NCBI RefSeq assembly: GCF_033958435.1
Contig: NC_134137.1
Location: forward strand, 67,326,001-67,390,000
Reading direction: 5' to 3'
Length of the DNA: 64,000 bases
Origin: Carettochelys insculpta
Lineage: Eukaryota; Chordata; Testudines; Carettochelyidae
Part shown: piece after piece, positions 35,101 through 50,100 of the stretch
How the letters are laid out: every line of letters begins with the position of its first letter
Position numbering within the stretch: position 1 is the stretch's first letter
Notes under the pieces: model-generated
What the model was told of the DNA's origin: nothing
The model's database searches: none
The model's input: only the letters and a program-made list of their open reading frames with translations
Position numbers and translations under genes: made by a program

Positions 35101-38100
35101 TCAGAAGCTGCCAGCCACTGCAGGGTCGTTCTCAGCTGCGGGTCTACCATATGTGGTTCTATATCAACATTCGCTATTAGCAGTGCCTTTCCTGCCTCCC
35201 TCACACCTAATATTAAAAATAAAATTTGATCAAATCTAAGTCAACCTCAAACTGCTTTGACAGCTGAATGAAGTATTTAATGAGAATGTGTCTAGTGAAC
35301 ATCTCATTTTAAACTCTCATTTTAAGAAACATTTTTGATAAAGTAGCAGACTAGAAAACACAATGGCCTCCTATATACTGGGAGGGTGAAGGGAAAGCAT
35401 CACTCTTTCACAACTTGTGGTGGAACTAAAGCATACCTGAAGGCAGAAAGAAATTTTATCTTGATTTAAAGAGTCCAAATGCTGCAAAATGTACCACATC
35501 CCCTGATAATATGTTTGAATGATTAATTATCCTCACTGTTAAAAATCTCTGTTCTACTTACAGTTTGAAAGCTGCTATTTTCCACTTCCATCCACTGGCT
35601 GTGGTTAAACCCTCAACTGCTAGATTAAACAGCACTTAGTATAACATAACGTTTCTCTGTACAAATTACACACTGATCAAATTGCCTCTTAACCTTCTAT
35701 AGAAAACACTTAGTTGACAGAGATCCTTTAACATTTCATTGTGAGCCACATTTTTTCCAGAACTCAAACCATACTTGCTATTCTTTTTGGAGTGCATATC
35801 CAGTTTTTCAACACCTTTTTTCAAAGTATGGGTACCAGAACTAGACACACTATTCCAGTAGTCCACTTACCAATACTAGGCGGAACCGCAACAGCCACCT
35901 TCCTACTCCTGCTTAATTGTTTCCTTATTAATACAGCTAAGCATCATGTTAGCCCTTTCTGCAACAGCATCAGGAAGGTAGCTCATATTTACTTGGTTAT
36001 CTGTGATGAACATAGAATCCTTTTTGGAGTCATTGTATTTTGTATCCTTCCTCTGATATGGCTTGCATGCTTTGTTCCCAGATATATGACTGTTTGTATT
36101 AAATGCCTGTATTAAAGTACATAGCTAACATCAGATTAGCTGCTGTTCCATGAAAGCCTATATTCTAGTGCAGCACACAATTTAATCAAAATTCATACCC
36201 ATGTGAATTTCAGCAAGGAGGAAAGAAATCTTATAACAGAGGGGACTGCGTACTCCCTGAGAAAAAAAAATTAAAACTGTACAGTCAATGAGGAAATCAA
36301 GAGCTAAAACATATACACACATTTGGCAGGTAATGGGGAGAAACTAGATACCTAGAAACTTGACATGTCATAGGAGAAAAGTACCATCACAAAATCCCTG
36401 ATACTCAAGTGGATTGAAAGTGATGTGTTGACATGCCTATAGATAAAATGCTCGCTCGATGACTATACACTTTTCAGTTTCATATGCCAAGTATTTATGG
36501 AGGAAACTGAAAACCTTCACCTAGAAATCCTATTGCTGTAAAGGTGCCACACATAAAGTTAGCTTGGAGAACATTTGCAGTGTTATTTTGGTTATGCTGG
36601 TCCCAGGATATTAAAAAAGACAAAAGTGGTGAGGTTATATTTTTAGAGGACCAATTTCAGCTGGTGAGAATGACTAGTTTTTGAGCTAACATATAATTCT
36701 GATCAGAAGAAGCGCTCTGCACAAGCTTAAAAGCTTATCTCTTCTATTTAACCAGTTTCTGTTGATGAAAGAGATTACCTCACTCATGTTGTATTGCTCA
36801 GTTTAGAGAAGACAGAACTAGTAGCTGACATGTTAAACACTGCAATATTCTACAATGTTCTATGTGTTTGCTCAGCATACACAACCCTAACTGTGGGTTT
36901 TGGATGATACAATAATGCAAGCAAAAAAAATTACAAGTACAAACAACTCCCTGCATTGAATGATGAAAGAGGACTTGGTAAAATAGAAATAACTGCACTA
37001 GAAAAATGTGACACAAAATTTAATTAAAAAAGAGTAATGTATTAAAATCTAGAAAACATTTTGGAATTGTGTAAAAAGTTAAGATTAAGAACTCATCTCC
37101 TTATCAGATGCCACTTGGTGGATGCTACAATTTAAGTCTCTTTCAAGCAAGTAGGTAACAAAAGGAAAGCTAACAACTGAATATTGAAAGCACTGCTGTA
37201 CACCTTCAGACAAAGGAAAAAGTAAGCTAATGCGCACTGGTCCAGCCACGAGGCGGCAGCTAGCTGGGACATTTGGCTGGAGGAGGCCCAGCACACTCCC
37301 AGCATGGCTGGTGGGACCTTCTGCAGGCTGCCACACAAAGCAGACAGACAGACAAGTAGATTAAAGGAGCCAGAAGGGGGTTTTCCTCACCAATCCAGGA
37401 TGGCCCCAGCCCTAAGCCCCCCCACAGGGCATCATTTAGTGTTATCTGAACAGCATTATAACCTGTATTTCCATATACCACAGTGTAAATAGCATTGGAA
37501 AATGTTTATAGGTATGTCTAGTCTGCATCTGGAAGGGATCCTCCAGGTCCACCAACTCACATGAGCAGACCCTGTCTATTTGCTGAAAAGAGCCATGTAG
37601 ACATGGCTTGATGTTGCAACTCAGGCTATCATTCACGATCTCAAGCCTCCCCAAGAGCCAGCCAAAGTAGCAACATCAAAGCAACGTCTCTAAACAGTTA
37701 TTTTAGCATTATAAGCTCTGCTATTTAAAGTCTGTGGAGCAAGGCTGGGAGGTTCCCTACAAGACGCAGGGAAGACATAACTTAAATGATTCTAGATTAG
37801 CAATATCCGTATAAACCTACTTGATTTGTAAACATCTTTATATCACAAGATTGTCACACTGCTTTGTGTGTATTACCAAAGCAAAATAATTATTAAAAAT
37901 AACCCATGTAAATTACCAAGGTCAGTTACAGCAATCTGTGCTGAAATCATTATTACCTTCTACAGTATCCTTGGGGTCTTCATCTTTATCTTCTGTTCCA
38001 TCACTGAATTTTAAAAATAAAATAAAATATTCATAGATACTCAGTACATTGAAAATGGATGGCACCAAATCCTAAGAATCAGTGACGAGTATTAAAGAGA

Positions 38101-41100
38101 AAGGAAAATGACCATGAAAAAGCATCTTTGCTTCTTACACCATTTCATGTTGTAACTGAGTTTCTTAACAAGTTCCCAGGGTGGTTTTTTTTTTTTTTTT
38201 TTTAAATCTTACTTTAATATGAAAGAAAATTCTTAGGGATTTTAAAGAGAAAAAAAATTGCTACTTTTGAGTGAACAGGAGAGTTTATTTTAGCTTAATT
38301 ACAAAATACTCCACTGTGATCTTTTAGTTTATACTATCTGTATTAAAGATCCCCACAATAAAACTATTTAAAAAGTTTTAATAAGCTGAAGCAAAAGGAA
38401 AGGCAAAACAGAAATCCTGTAGGAAGCAAGCTGTTGTTTGTATGACAAAGTAAATGAAAGACTTATTGACTAGCAAAGCAGAACATGCACAAAAGATATA
38501 TTTTAATTTTGCAATTAGACATTCGGATTTTAGCATTGCAGAATTTATCCATTCAGTATGAGTTCTTTAAGGAAACCATATAATGATCAAGTGGAAAAAA
38601 GCACACTGATAATGTGTCAGATTAACACATTAATTGTATCCCTCACTTTCAAAAGTGATGATTTCATGCATTAATTATGAGGACCCTAACTGTTGAAGTT
38701 TCTGGACTCGACCAACCTGTCTGATGTTGGAAAGGATAAATTCTCCTCATACATATCTCCTTCTAAACCAAGACTGCTCCAGCTACTGCTGTTACCATTA
38801 CTGCCAGGGGAAGAAGAGAACAGAGCTGAACTAGAAAAGTACAATAGCTCAAACTAGAACCTTTATTTTCCTCAAAGTTGCTTTGTCAAGATATTTGATG
38901 CCTGAGCATTGCAACTTCTTAAGTAGGTTTGCTGGAACAGAGTATAAGCATGATCAGGTCTCTGCACTGTAATGAGTGCTATACACAGGTGATAGAATTA
39001 ATTTGTACTCACACTCATTTTTCAAGTCCTTGCTTACAGTAATTCTGTCCTTGGGCTCAGATCTATACAGCTTTATTCGTACGAATAGTCTCACTGATCT
39101 CAACAGGACTACTCACAAGAGTACAGATATTCAAGCACATTCATATAAAATATTAAGAAAGAGCTTGTACAAATATACATAGTGAGAAGGATTCACCATG
39201 AAAATCTTTCTATAAATCTCATTCAAAATCCCAGCAGTGATCTACAACAGATCTGATTAGCCCCAAAAGTTTAGAACTGAAAAATGATTACTATGAAGAA
39301 CATATTTTACTTCAGCAGAACCACTTAAATTCTTTACAAGTGACTTTTTAAAACTGGTCTTATATTTTAGACGTGCTCTAAACAATAAACTTCTTATTTT
39401 CCTATAAAGTTTCATTTCACTAGTACTTGGAAAGCCATTCCACAGACAGATTGCATTCATTTTTATATTTCCATGAAGGATTAAGTTAAACTGGGGAAAA
39501 CACCATTCTAATACAAAGAGATGAATGCTAATTAAACCTGAATGCCTGGAGCCTTCCAATATATTTTTAAATAACACTGCAGACCTCTGATTTAGCCAGT
39601 TTGGTGCATTTAACTAAGAACATGCTGTGTTTTAGTATATCCATTCCCTATTCAAACAAAGAAAAATACAAAACAGCGATTTCTAGTCTCCAAAGAAAAC
39701 AATGAAGTTCTTAAACTGCAGCAAACCAACTAAAATGGCACAGCTTTAAAAAAAAATTACAAACCTTTTCTCAAAAGCACAGAAGTATTGAACATGCAAC
39801 TACTGCATCAACATAGATAATTACAATGCAACACAAGCTAAATTATTATACAGGCTGTTGTGAAAACATTTCTCAAGCAACAGCATGCTACATGTTATGA
39901 ACATTTTCATTTTTAGAAATACAAAAAATGAAGTTTTTAGTTCTGAATTACAAATTCAAGTTGAACTTCTCTAATCCAGAACACTCATATCCAGAAACAT
40001 CCATAATCTAGCATGACTGTAGCTAGCCGGACAACCACTTATCATGGGTGTGGCCAAGTCTCCTGTGGTTCCATAAAGTTTATAGCCGGGCCTGTCTCTC
40101 AGTATTCTGTGCAGTTATTTAGCTGTAATTTACCCCTAAATGTCTTCTCATAGCCCAATAAGATGTGAAAATGTACTAGACAATATTGACCTTCCGTGGT
40201 CTGGCAAATTCTCTCGTCTGGCACCAGTCAGGTCCCGAGGGTGCCAGATGAGACAGGTTCAACCTGCGTAGCATTCCACAGCACAAACATTAAATATCGT
40301 TCACTCAGATGCTTTGCACATTCATATAGCACTCTTAAGCTAGACATTCTGAAGTGTAACTAAGAGATAAAACACGAAAACTGGAAGAGATCAGTGAAAA
40401 GTAACTAGATTCTCAATCAGATTATAAAAGAAAAAAAGGTATGTTTGAATCTAATAGAATTATCTCGTACATAATATTACCTTTATTATGAAACAGCTTT
40501 ATATATTTTCAACATGCCACACTAGCATATGAATTACTCAACCTAGAGTAATTCAACTGAGGACTACCTTAACTGGCCCCCCCACTGAACCTCACAGCTA
40601 CATGGCTAGATTCCAGAGTAGCAAATTCAAGTAGGTGTCTTTTGTATTAGGTACATATATCCATTATACACTGAACTAAAAGCTACCTTTACAAAGGCCA
40701 GTAAATTACTATTGGATTAAAATTATCCTGGGTCATGTTCACCACATTAAACTGAAAATTTAAGGCTTTATAACCTATTACCCCAAAGCACTATGTCCCC
40801 AAGTGGGAAGTCTATTCCTGCATCTTCAAAGGATCTGCATTATTTCAATCTCTCTTCTATCCAAAAGCTGACTAAGCCTCTCTAAATCCCACCAAGACAA
40901 GTATATATTGTCAGATGACTGTTTAAGAGTCACTACATACTCTTCTCGTGGAACATAGTTAATAAGAAGACCACAAGACATGCTGGACAGGACTACAATA
41001 GCTTGACATGCAGATGCTTTACTCTGGGGAATTCATCCTGTGCACCAGTACCTAAACCACTAGAAATAATGGGTCTAGCTCAGACAGTTATGAAGGTAAC

Positions 41101-44100
41101 CAAATATAGGCTTGGCAGGATTCATTTTAAATAGACAGATGCCTGTAAAAGTCAATTTCAGACGAAACACTGAAACCGATGAAAAAATACCCTTTGATAA
41201 GTCAGAATGAGTGAGGCCTCCCCACTGCACCTAGTACTACAAGAGTTTAAAGTCATCCGCCCTCCAACAGCACAGAGAGCTCTTTGCCTCTGTACTGTCA
41301 TGGACTTGCTCGCCCACCCTCTCAGGCAAAGACTGGAGTGTGGTACTGATGCCAAGCAGAAACTCTATGGCAGTACCCTGAACACTTCATCCTCCTCCTT
41401 GAAGAGCCGGTTAGGCAGCTCTCTGCTCCGCTTGGCCAGGACACAGCCTCCCTCCACACTGTGCATACCAGTGTCTTAGGCACCTCAGCTGTTCAGGGAG
41501 CCTCCTGAAGCTCTGTTATCAGTGCTGGGCATGGCCATCAGCTCTGCTGTCTGCCCTGCCCTAACCCTAATTTCCCCCAAAGGTAAACACTAATATCAAA
41601 AAACAAAACTGACATTACTACTTAAAAACTTTCTGAGTTTTTCCGAGCCTAAGTAAATGTAACCCCTGCATCCACTGACAGGGTCTACTCCATTCCGGGG
41701 ACAGCCTGAGACCCATCCATATCTTCCACACAGAAGATTAACAGCTACCTCCAATTTAGTTTCAGAACAGATTGAATCTGTGTAAGAACTGCAATCTAAT
41801 TGGAAATCACAAAGTAAAACTTGTGATTCACACTCCTGACTGAATTAAAACTCAGAGCACCAGACGGCAACTTAGAAATGTCAAAAGGAAAATACAATTT
41901 AACTCTGGCAGTAACAGCAATAACAGAAGCTTTCTGAAAGTGCTGGTAAACAGGCCTATTGCTTCCCTGGAAGATAAAAGTTATGTACTGGGGTCTTTTA
42001 AAATTTGGATAAATACTAGTGATAGTGATAACTGTCCACAGTGCTACGGATAGTAATCAGTTCTACAAGCACCTACAATATGGTACCAACAAGAATACCA
42101 CACATGCAATCTTTGATGAGGTGTGATTTAGTAGTATAGTAATAAGTAGCTATAAAAGAAAACAAAGCTGTTCAATATTAGGTCTGAATGTTCTGAAGTG
42201 ATGTGTTCCATATAAATAACAAATACAGATGTTTTTAATGGGTGGCTTCAATGATGAACAGAAAAAGGATTGAACTACTATACTAAAGCAGATCTCCCTA
42301 TTTACACAACTGTTAGTCCTATGAGCAAAAGAGTGAAGAATTCAGAGCTCTAAAAGAGAGAGGGGCTTCAGGATGCTGCTGCCACACAAGGGCTTTAATT
42401 TCAGGGTACTCTGAATAGAGAATGTATGAAATCAAGTCTAACTATAAGTAACCCAGCCAATTCATCTTACCGCTGGGAATAGGGGGAGTGGAAGGAAAGG
42501 TGCATATTAATATAAATAAATTAACTTACTACGTACATTTATGAGATATCAGGGGATGATGGGACATAATTTAGTCAATTGATGGAGGGATGTCTATAAA
42601 ATATTTCGCATGGGAAGCAAGACAGAAGAGATGTAATCCAGTGTAATATTTTACTAAACAGATTACAAAAAGCTATTGCAGCAAAGACTATTAAGAATAG
42701 TTAAAGCACCCTCTACTGTTCAAATTCATCTTTCTGTTTCAACACAAATATTATTTGATGATGCAAAACTGATATGTAGAGATGCAGAATATACGTTGTA
42801 CTATGTACCTCAGGCTAAAAAGTTTACCTACTTAAACAAAACAAAATAATAGCTACAAAAATGTGTTATGTATCTTTTGCCATTATGTAGGCCAGTTAAG
42901 CTCTTTACCTATTAATGTTCTGGCATTAAGATGTTTATTTGTTATTCACTATCCAGTTTTGAAGGGAGATTCAAAGAAGAAAAATTCAGATCAAATTCAG
43001 ATAGGAGAAGAAAAAATGGGAGGCAAAGTATGACTAGCCAACTAAGGCAAAAAATATGATAAAAATGAAATAATTCAGCCACTATCAGCCTATACAGACT
43101 GTCAATAAAATTGTTTTGAACAGAACTCCATTAACTTGTATATTTCTAGGTTCACTATTCCAAGGCCAGAAGGAATCGCTGTGAAAATCTAATCTAACAG
43201 ACTACAGAATTTCCCCCAAAGTAATTACTAAAGCATCTATTTTATAAAAAAATCTAAATATACTTTGCAAGTGCATTAATAAATTCATGTTCTAATTATT
43301 GCAACCAACTGCTCTGCTCTTCAAAAGTAAAGTTTAATCTATTCTACACTATGAAAACCAGTCATTATTTTGACTAGGTCAATAAATATTAATAACTGTC
43401 CTTCACCCTCCATGTTAACTGAAAACTGACTGCAGGAAATGAACACTTTTAAATAAATAATTTTATTAATACATAATTTTGTTCATCTTTAAAGTGCTAA
43501 AACACTGCTTTTCTGTTTTGTGAAGATAGAGACTAATACGGCTACCTCTCTGTGACTTATAAGAAAACTTTAGGAGCATGTGAATTAAATGCTGCTAGAA
43601 AACAAAATTCCTTAAAATGTTGTTTTACTCTTTATTTCCAACTCCTTGAACATTTGTCGATTCGCATTTTGATGTCACACACTTAACAGTCCAAATTCTG
43701 CTTTTACTTCTACCCATGTATTCCCAGTGAATTACTTGGTGCTGCATAACTATAACTGAGAGCAGACTTAGTTACTAAATTACCTATCTTCAATCCAGCA
43801 GCCCACTGTACACCATATGCAAGAAAATACTTCAAAAATTTAAGTGAAATGTTTTAATTTATACGTAAACATGGCAATTATAGAACTAAGACACTCTCCT
43901 AAGAAAATATTACATTATTTAAAGCAGTTGCTAAAAAAGGTAACTTTTTTATTCTTTATTCTTCATTATGTTTGAAGTATAAATTGCAAGGATGTTTCCA
44001 GAACATATCTGTACCTATGAAAGCAAAGAGCATAGTACTGAAGTTGTTTTATGTGGCTGAGAAGTCAACCCCCTTATTTCTTCAACTTACTGCTTGCAAA

Positions 44101-47100
44101 AGTTAACACAGCAAATCCCAACACCATCTTCAAAAAGTGGAAAATAAGAACAATTTTTTTCAACTTAATTCCCCTACACCAAAGCTCAGATTCAGTCAGC
44201 AATGTATGCCCCAACTGAACATAAACAGAGGAATCTTTTCAAAATGTTAAAAATGAGGAACTTAATCTGTAGGTAAACAAAATTACCAAATCCTCCCTGA
44301 AAACTGAATTAATTTTGAGTTTGGTGCTCTAATGTATTCTAGCTAATTGCTAGACAAGGTCTTAAAAAAATAAAAAGAGCTGAACAGCTGTAAAACCCAT
44401 CAGAAAGGTTAATTGTACAAGGAACTGAAAAAAACTGTAAACTCTTCAAGCCTAATATGATCTGAACTTTTCTTTTTTTTTGTTGCTTTGTTTAGCGAGT
44501 TTTTTTTTTAAAATTGGACAAATTAAAATACAAAATCTTCAAGATTAATAACAAAAATTAAAAATTAAGAAAATTAACGTTACTGTATTCATGCTAGCCT
44601 TGCTAAGTTACATATAAATTACCTTTGTACTCCTGTGTTGCTTTAAAAATGTGTATATTAATATACTGTCATTAATGATATACAGTACTTAATGATCAGT
44701 GTACCTTGTAAACTAAGCACTTGGGCAGTCACCCAGAAGAGATTAAAATGCTGCCCTGCTGATTAGTAGAGAGCCCATAGCCAGCAGCATGCGTTTCTAC
44801 TTGTAGCATACATCTGTACATGCTTCTGTACACATAATAAAATTTATTCCACACATAGATGGAAAAAAATTAGAACTTTGCTCAGGGTGGGTTAACATTA
44901 CTATAAAAACTAACTTGATTTCTTGTCAGGAGAGATTAAATTCACACCCTGTTAATGCACAATTTATATCAATATGAATATGAATTCAAAACAGAATAGT
45001 CCCCTTCTAAAGGGCAACACTGATTTAAACATAATAATGCTGAAACACCTTTCCTTCAACGGAAAATTAAGCTTTCTGATGGGAGAGCGGAAGCTAAAGC
45101 AGATCAAGATATGTTTGTAACGTGCTGATAATTACCTGTCACTGAGGTGAAGGAAACTGCTGCTCTCATCAGGATGTTCATCTTCAAAACTTAGATTGGA
45201 CCAGCTGCCGGTACTATCATCACCAATACTGAGACTCATCTGCTGGCTAACTACAGATTCAGCTGACTGAAATCCTTCTCTTCCCATGGCACTAAACAAA
45301 AATTAAGATGGCAACATTACTGATGATGTATTTCACACTGTTCTGCAAATTCACAATTCTCAGAAGCTGTATATTACACTTGTGCAAAGAGATTCAGGTC
45401 TGGAAGCATGACTGAGGTCATCTTTGGCTGGGGAAATTAGGCAGTGTCATGGATACAAACTCTAATTTGAAAAATAGGTTTGTACCATTCCAGCATTGGT
45501 ACAGCTCTGGTAGATTTCATGTTTACTATCGTGATTACACCTATGAAGGCAGGACCATTCACAGTACTGCTCTGACCAACACACCTCAATCCATGGTAAT
45601 GCTAGTAAAAACACACAGCTAATACAGTCACTGGTATTTAAGTACCCTGTCATACAGAAGTGCACAAGAGTAGGTAACATGATGCTTAAAATGCTGGTGG
45701 CAATCTACAGCATGCTTTTGCTTAGAAAAAGTGTCCTAGGGTAGATATAAGACTTGTCTCCCTGTCTCAGGAAAATGAGGCCTTATCTTTTTATTGTATA
45801 GACATCTCCCCTCTACACAAGAAACCTAAAAAATCTAGACTTTTAATACCTAGAAACAAATCAAGCATATTAGCTTAATTTACATTAAAAGATATATCTA
45901 ACTCTTTCATCAGATCCATTCTAATAACTCAAATGACCCACCCACCCTGCAATCATCTTACAAAATGGTTCAGTCTAAAAATCTGGCTGGCAAGTGCACA
46001 TAATCTGTTCTCATAGAGACAAACTGCAGCTGCCCACGTGCAGCTGTGCTGTGACTATGGGTACAAGAAGCCTACTCTGTTCACCACACCTTCAAAGGAA
46101 ACACTTGTTGCATTCACTAACAGCAAAACTGACCATGATTGAAGTGTTGCCTATAGTACACATTTTAAATGGGTTATGTGGTCGTGAGGTTTGGCAAGTC
46201 CTTTTCCGTACCATTAGCTAGCACCCAGCAGGTGAGTGCTAGAAGGAAAAGGCAGTAGGAACAAGAGCTTTTTAAAAAAAAAACAGTGCAGTAAGTACAA
46301 ATAATGAATATGCTCCCCACAGCAACCTTTGGAGTCCTTATAGAGCCATAATGTCTCCCTTTGACAGTACTGGAATGGTGCAAAGCTGCTTTCCTAATCC
46401 ATCATCCCTTTGGACTTTTGGTACCACACAAACTTGAAACTTTACATTAAGCTTTGATTAAAAATGTGAATTTCTGAAACTCTTGCTAAGAAGTGACATC
46501 TCTGATATCAATACCTCCGTTTCTTTCATCTGAGGAAGTGGGTTTTACCCACAAAAGGTCATGACCTAATAAAATTTCTTAATCACTAGTATGCCACAGG
46601 ACTGTTTGTTATTTCTGACCTCAACAGTACTTTATAAATATAGTATCATTTAATATGAATAATGACTCGAAATAATGTAAGTGTAACTCACCCATCTACT
46701 GGGTGTGGTTCACTGTCCCATACAGTGGCACTTTGACCATTTATAAAAAGCTCTATGGCTTCAGCTGTGACAGATGGATTTTAGTTCAAGTGGTAGAAGC
46801 TCGAGCACTAAGCTCCAGAGGTAACAGGTTTGGTTCTGCCTATCAGCATTACATAAATTCAAGGGCCAAGTAATTTGAAATGTGAGTCTTCTATATTTAT
46901 ATACTACTGGGAACTTTAAGTGTAAGGTCTATACTAAACCACAGGCTAAATGAGGTTTGGTAGCAATTCTGTAATGAAATTAAAAAAAAAAATATCTTCT
47001 AGAACATCAGCTCTTCCAGGCAGAGATCATAATTTCTTTTGTGTTTCTATACATAACTGTGCCTTCAAAAGCTGGAAGTAACCTGCTCGGAACCATTTGG

Positions 47101-50100
47101 CACCACCACAGTAGGTTAAGATATCGAGGTATACATTGTTATTGTCTCAGAAGGGTAGCCATGTTAGTCTGTAGCTTCACAAACAAGCCATTCTGTAGCA
47201 CCTTAGAGACTAACACATTTATTAGGTCATGATCTTTAGTGGTTAAGACATATTTCTTCAGATGGAAAATGGAGCAGAAAAAATAGAATCCAGTGTTTAT
47301 ATGGGGAGGAAAACAGAGAGGTGGCGGGGGGAAGACTACTTGTCATTAGTAGGACCAGTTGATGAAGCAAAGTAATCATGTGATATGTCTTGGATTAACG
47401 CTGGAGGCACGTAGGTAAGAACAGAGGTCACTGGGTTTCCAGTAGACTGGTGTTTATGTGATATGTGGCCATCACTGATTTGTACTGCAGTGTCCAGGAA
47501 ATGTATCCAAGACTCATCACACCATCGATTGCCCACTCACACACTAAGACAGAAACGTATCTGCTCCAATCCCACTGACAGAGACAAAAACCTACAAGAC
47601 CTTTATCAAGCACTCTTAAAACTCAATTCCCTACAGGGGGAAATAATGCAACAGATCGACAGAGCCAGACAAGTACCCAGAAGTCACTTATTTCATAAGC
47701 CCAGGCAGGAAAATAACAGAACACCACTTCTCATTACCTATAGCCCCAGCTTAAACCCCTTCAATACATCATTAATAACCCACAACCTATAATGGAACAT
47801 GATCCCTCACTCTCACAGGCCTTGGACACGCCAGTATTCTCCTACAGACAGCTACCCAACCTCAAGACAATGCTTGCTAGCAGCCACACACCACACCACA
47901 GAAACACTAACACAGGCACCCATGCCTGCAACAAACACCATTGCCAACTCTATATACATACCTGCATCAATTCATTTGCAAATTTGACACATTTAAAGTA
48001 GGCTGAACAAAGATCTCAGTTATCTTATGCATTACAAAGGCAATTTCCCTACCTTTGATATTCACAGGAATGGAACCCATCTCTGTTAATTTGCTTCATC
48101 AACTGGTGCTACTAGTGACAAGTAACCTTTTTTATTTCTCCTCCTCTCCATTACACAAACCCTGTATTCTACTTTCCTACTCCATTTTTCATCTGAAGAA
48201 GTGTGTCTTAGCCACAAAAGCTCATGACCTAATAAATTTGTTAGTCCCTAAGGCGCTACAGAACTGTATCATTATTATCACTTGGTGAAAAACTATGCTG
48301 AAGAGACAGGTTGTGCACTTGTCCATGAAAATGATTTTATTTGAAGTCACTTTGATCTTTCTAAAGTCTATTTTAATTAAGAACTAGATATTAATGTATT
48401 ATCCATATTTACTAATGCAACCACATTCTGTGTCATTTTCTATCGATTTTTAGACATTCATGTCCTTCTACATGCCTAAAAACATGATATAAACACTTGT
48501 AATACATTACCACTTAACAAGCTTGCAAAGCAGTTTCTAGTTTGTTTTAAATAATCCTTTGTCAAATAAAATCATAACTAAAATAAATATTCCATATTTC
48601 TCTTTTCAAATACACACAAAGTTGTTAAAGTGCAATAATAATAAGAAGAGGCTATATAGAAGACAAAAAGTACTCAATGTAACATGTTTGCTCTTGTAGA
48701 GCTACTGTAGAATACTGGGGACAGGGATAGCTCAGTGGTTTGAGCATTGCCCTGCTAAACCCAGGCTTGGGAGCTTAGTCCTTGAGGGGGCCATTTAGGG
48801 ATGTGGAGACAAACAAATAAAAAAAAAACAAAAAACCACCTGTCAGGGATGACAATATGCCCTGCAGGGGACTGGACTCAATGACCTCTCAAGGTCCCTT
48901 CCAGCTCTATGAAATAAATGTATACCTCCAAGGAGGTTATTAACACACTCCAGAGACATGCTATTATTTATTTTTATTTGCGGGGGACACGATAGCAGTT
49001 TTCAGGTATCTAAAAGGGTGTCATAAGGAAGAGGGAGAAAACTTGTTCTTCTTGGCCTCTGAGGATAGAACAAGAAGCAGCGGGCTTAAACTGCAGCAAG
49101 GGAGGTTTAGGTTGGACATTAGGAAAAAGTTCCTAACTGTCAGGGTGGTCAAACAGAAGAATAAATTGCCTAGGGAGGCTGTGGAATCTCCATCTTTCTG
49201 GAGATATTTAAGGCAGGTTAGATAAATGTCTGTCTATCACAGATGGTCTAGACAGTACTTGGTCCTGCCATGAGGGCAGGGAGCTGAACACGATGACCTC
49301 TCAAGGTCCCTTCCAGTCCTAGCATTTTATGATTCTATGATTCTAATGTAGGTACAGGCTGAACTGGATTATACTATGGCTCACATATAAACTGAAATGT
49401 CAACTACAATGCAGTAATTTAGATAAGTGATAAAACAATCTGATCAGGACATTAGTCAAAATTACCAGTCTCCTATGAGAGCACAGGTACTTTCCAAAGT
49501 GGGACAGAAACTGGTTGCCCTAACTGACAAGATCATTATTTTTGAAAAATTGTGAGCAGGACTGAACTCCACCCACCAGAGGATCCAAACACATGTCACA
49601 ATTTAGAATTACGTTTCCAGACTGTAATTCTTGCAAATGACACTTCTGACTATAAATTTTCAGATTAATACATTAAGCAAAGTGTGTGCTCTTTTCTAGT
49701 ATCAAGAGCAAGAGAATAAGAGGGAGAGAATGTAACGTTACCTTATGTTAACAGCCTGACCAATATTAGTCAGAGCTGAAGTCATTATTTCTGTAGTAAG
49801 GCTTTCAGCAAAGCTGACTCCCTCATGTCCGATACCACTGTCAGCTGCCAGACTTGCGTTACTCAGCTCTCTCTCTGTTTTCTCAACAGCTGCATCAACC
49901 ATGCTCTCAGAAAATACTGTCTTCTGTTCCATGTCAATATGGATTTTGGGAATATCAAGGTGAAAAATTCTTGATTTTTGACAGACACCACTCAGTCCTG
50001 AATTGGGGATCTGCCTGATTCCAGTGGGGGGTTCCTGTCCAGCCATGTGCAGAGATGAACTTCCAATACAACACTGATATTCCTGCATATTATAGTAACT

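Larger units (their letters stand above)
38801..45135 (-). other. AKAP11: AKAP11 intron (6.3 kb)
   Basis: The longest visible intron. It holds a TIR element at 39957-40267, a mixed-composition patch at about 41190-41570 without assignment, a CR1 fragment at 43130-43215 and a Penelope-like scrap at 43510-43560. The remainder is AT-rich with no recognised feature. Confidence 0.8.
45292..49741 (-). other. AKAP11: AKAP11 intron rich in retroelements
   Basis: It carries Penelope-like pieces, a Cry I-type SINE and a CR1 3' fragment, listed separately. The rest (45292-46500, 49345-49741) shows no recognised feature. Confidence 0.85.

Noticed and set aside
48713..48790. tRNA gene
   Set aside because: The tRNA-like head has A and B box resemblance but is followed by an A-rich linker and a CR1 tail; it is a SINE.
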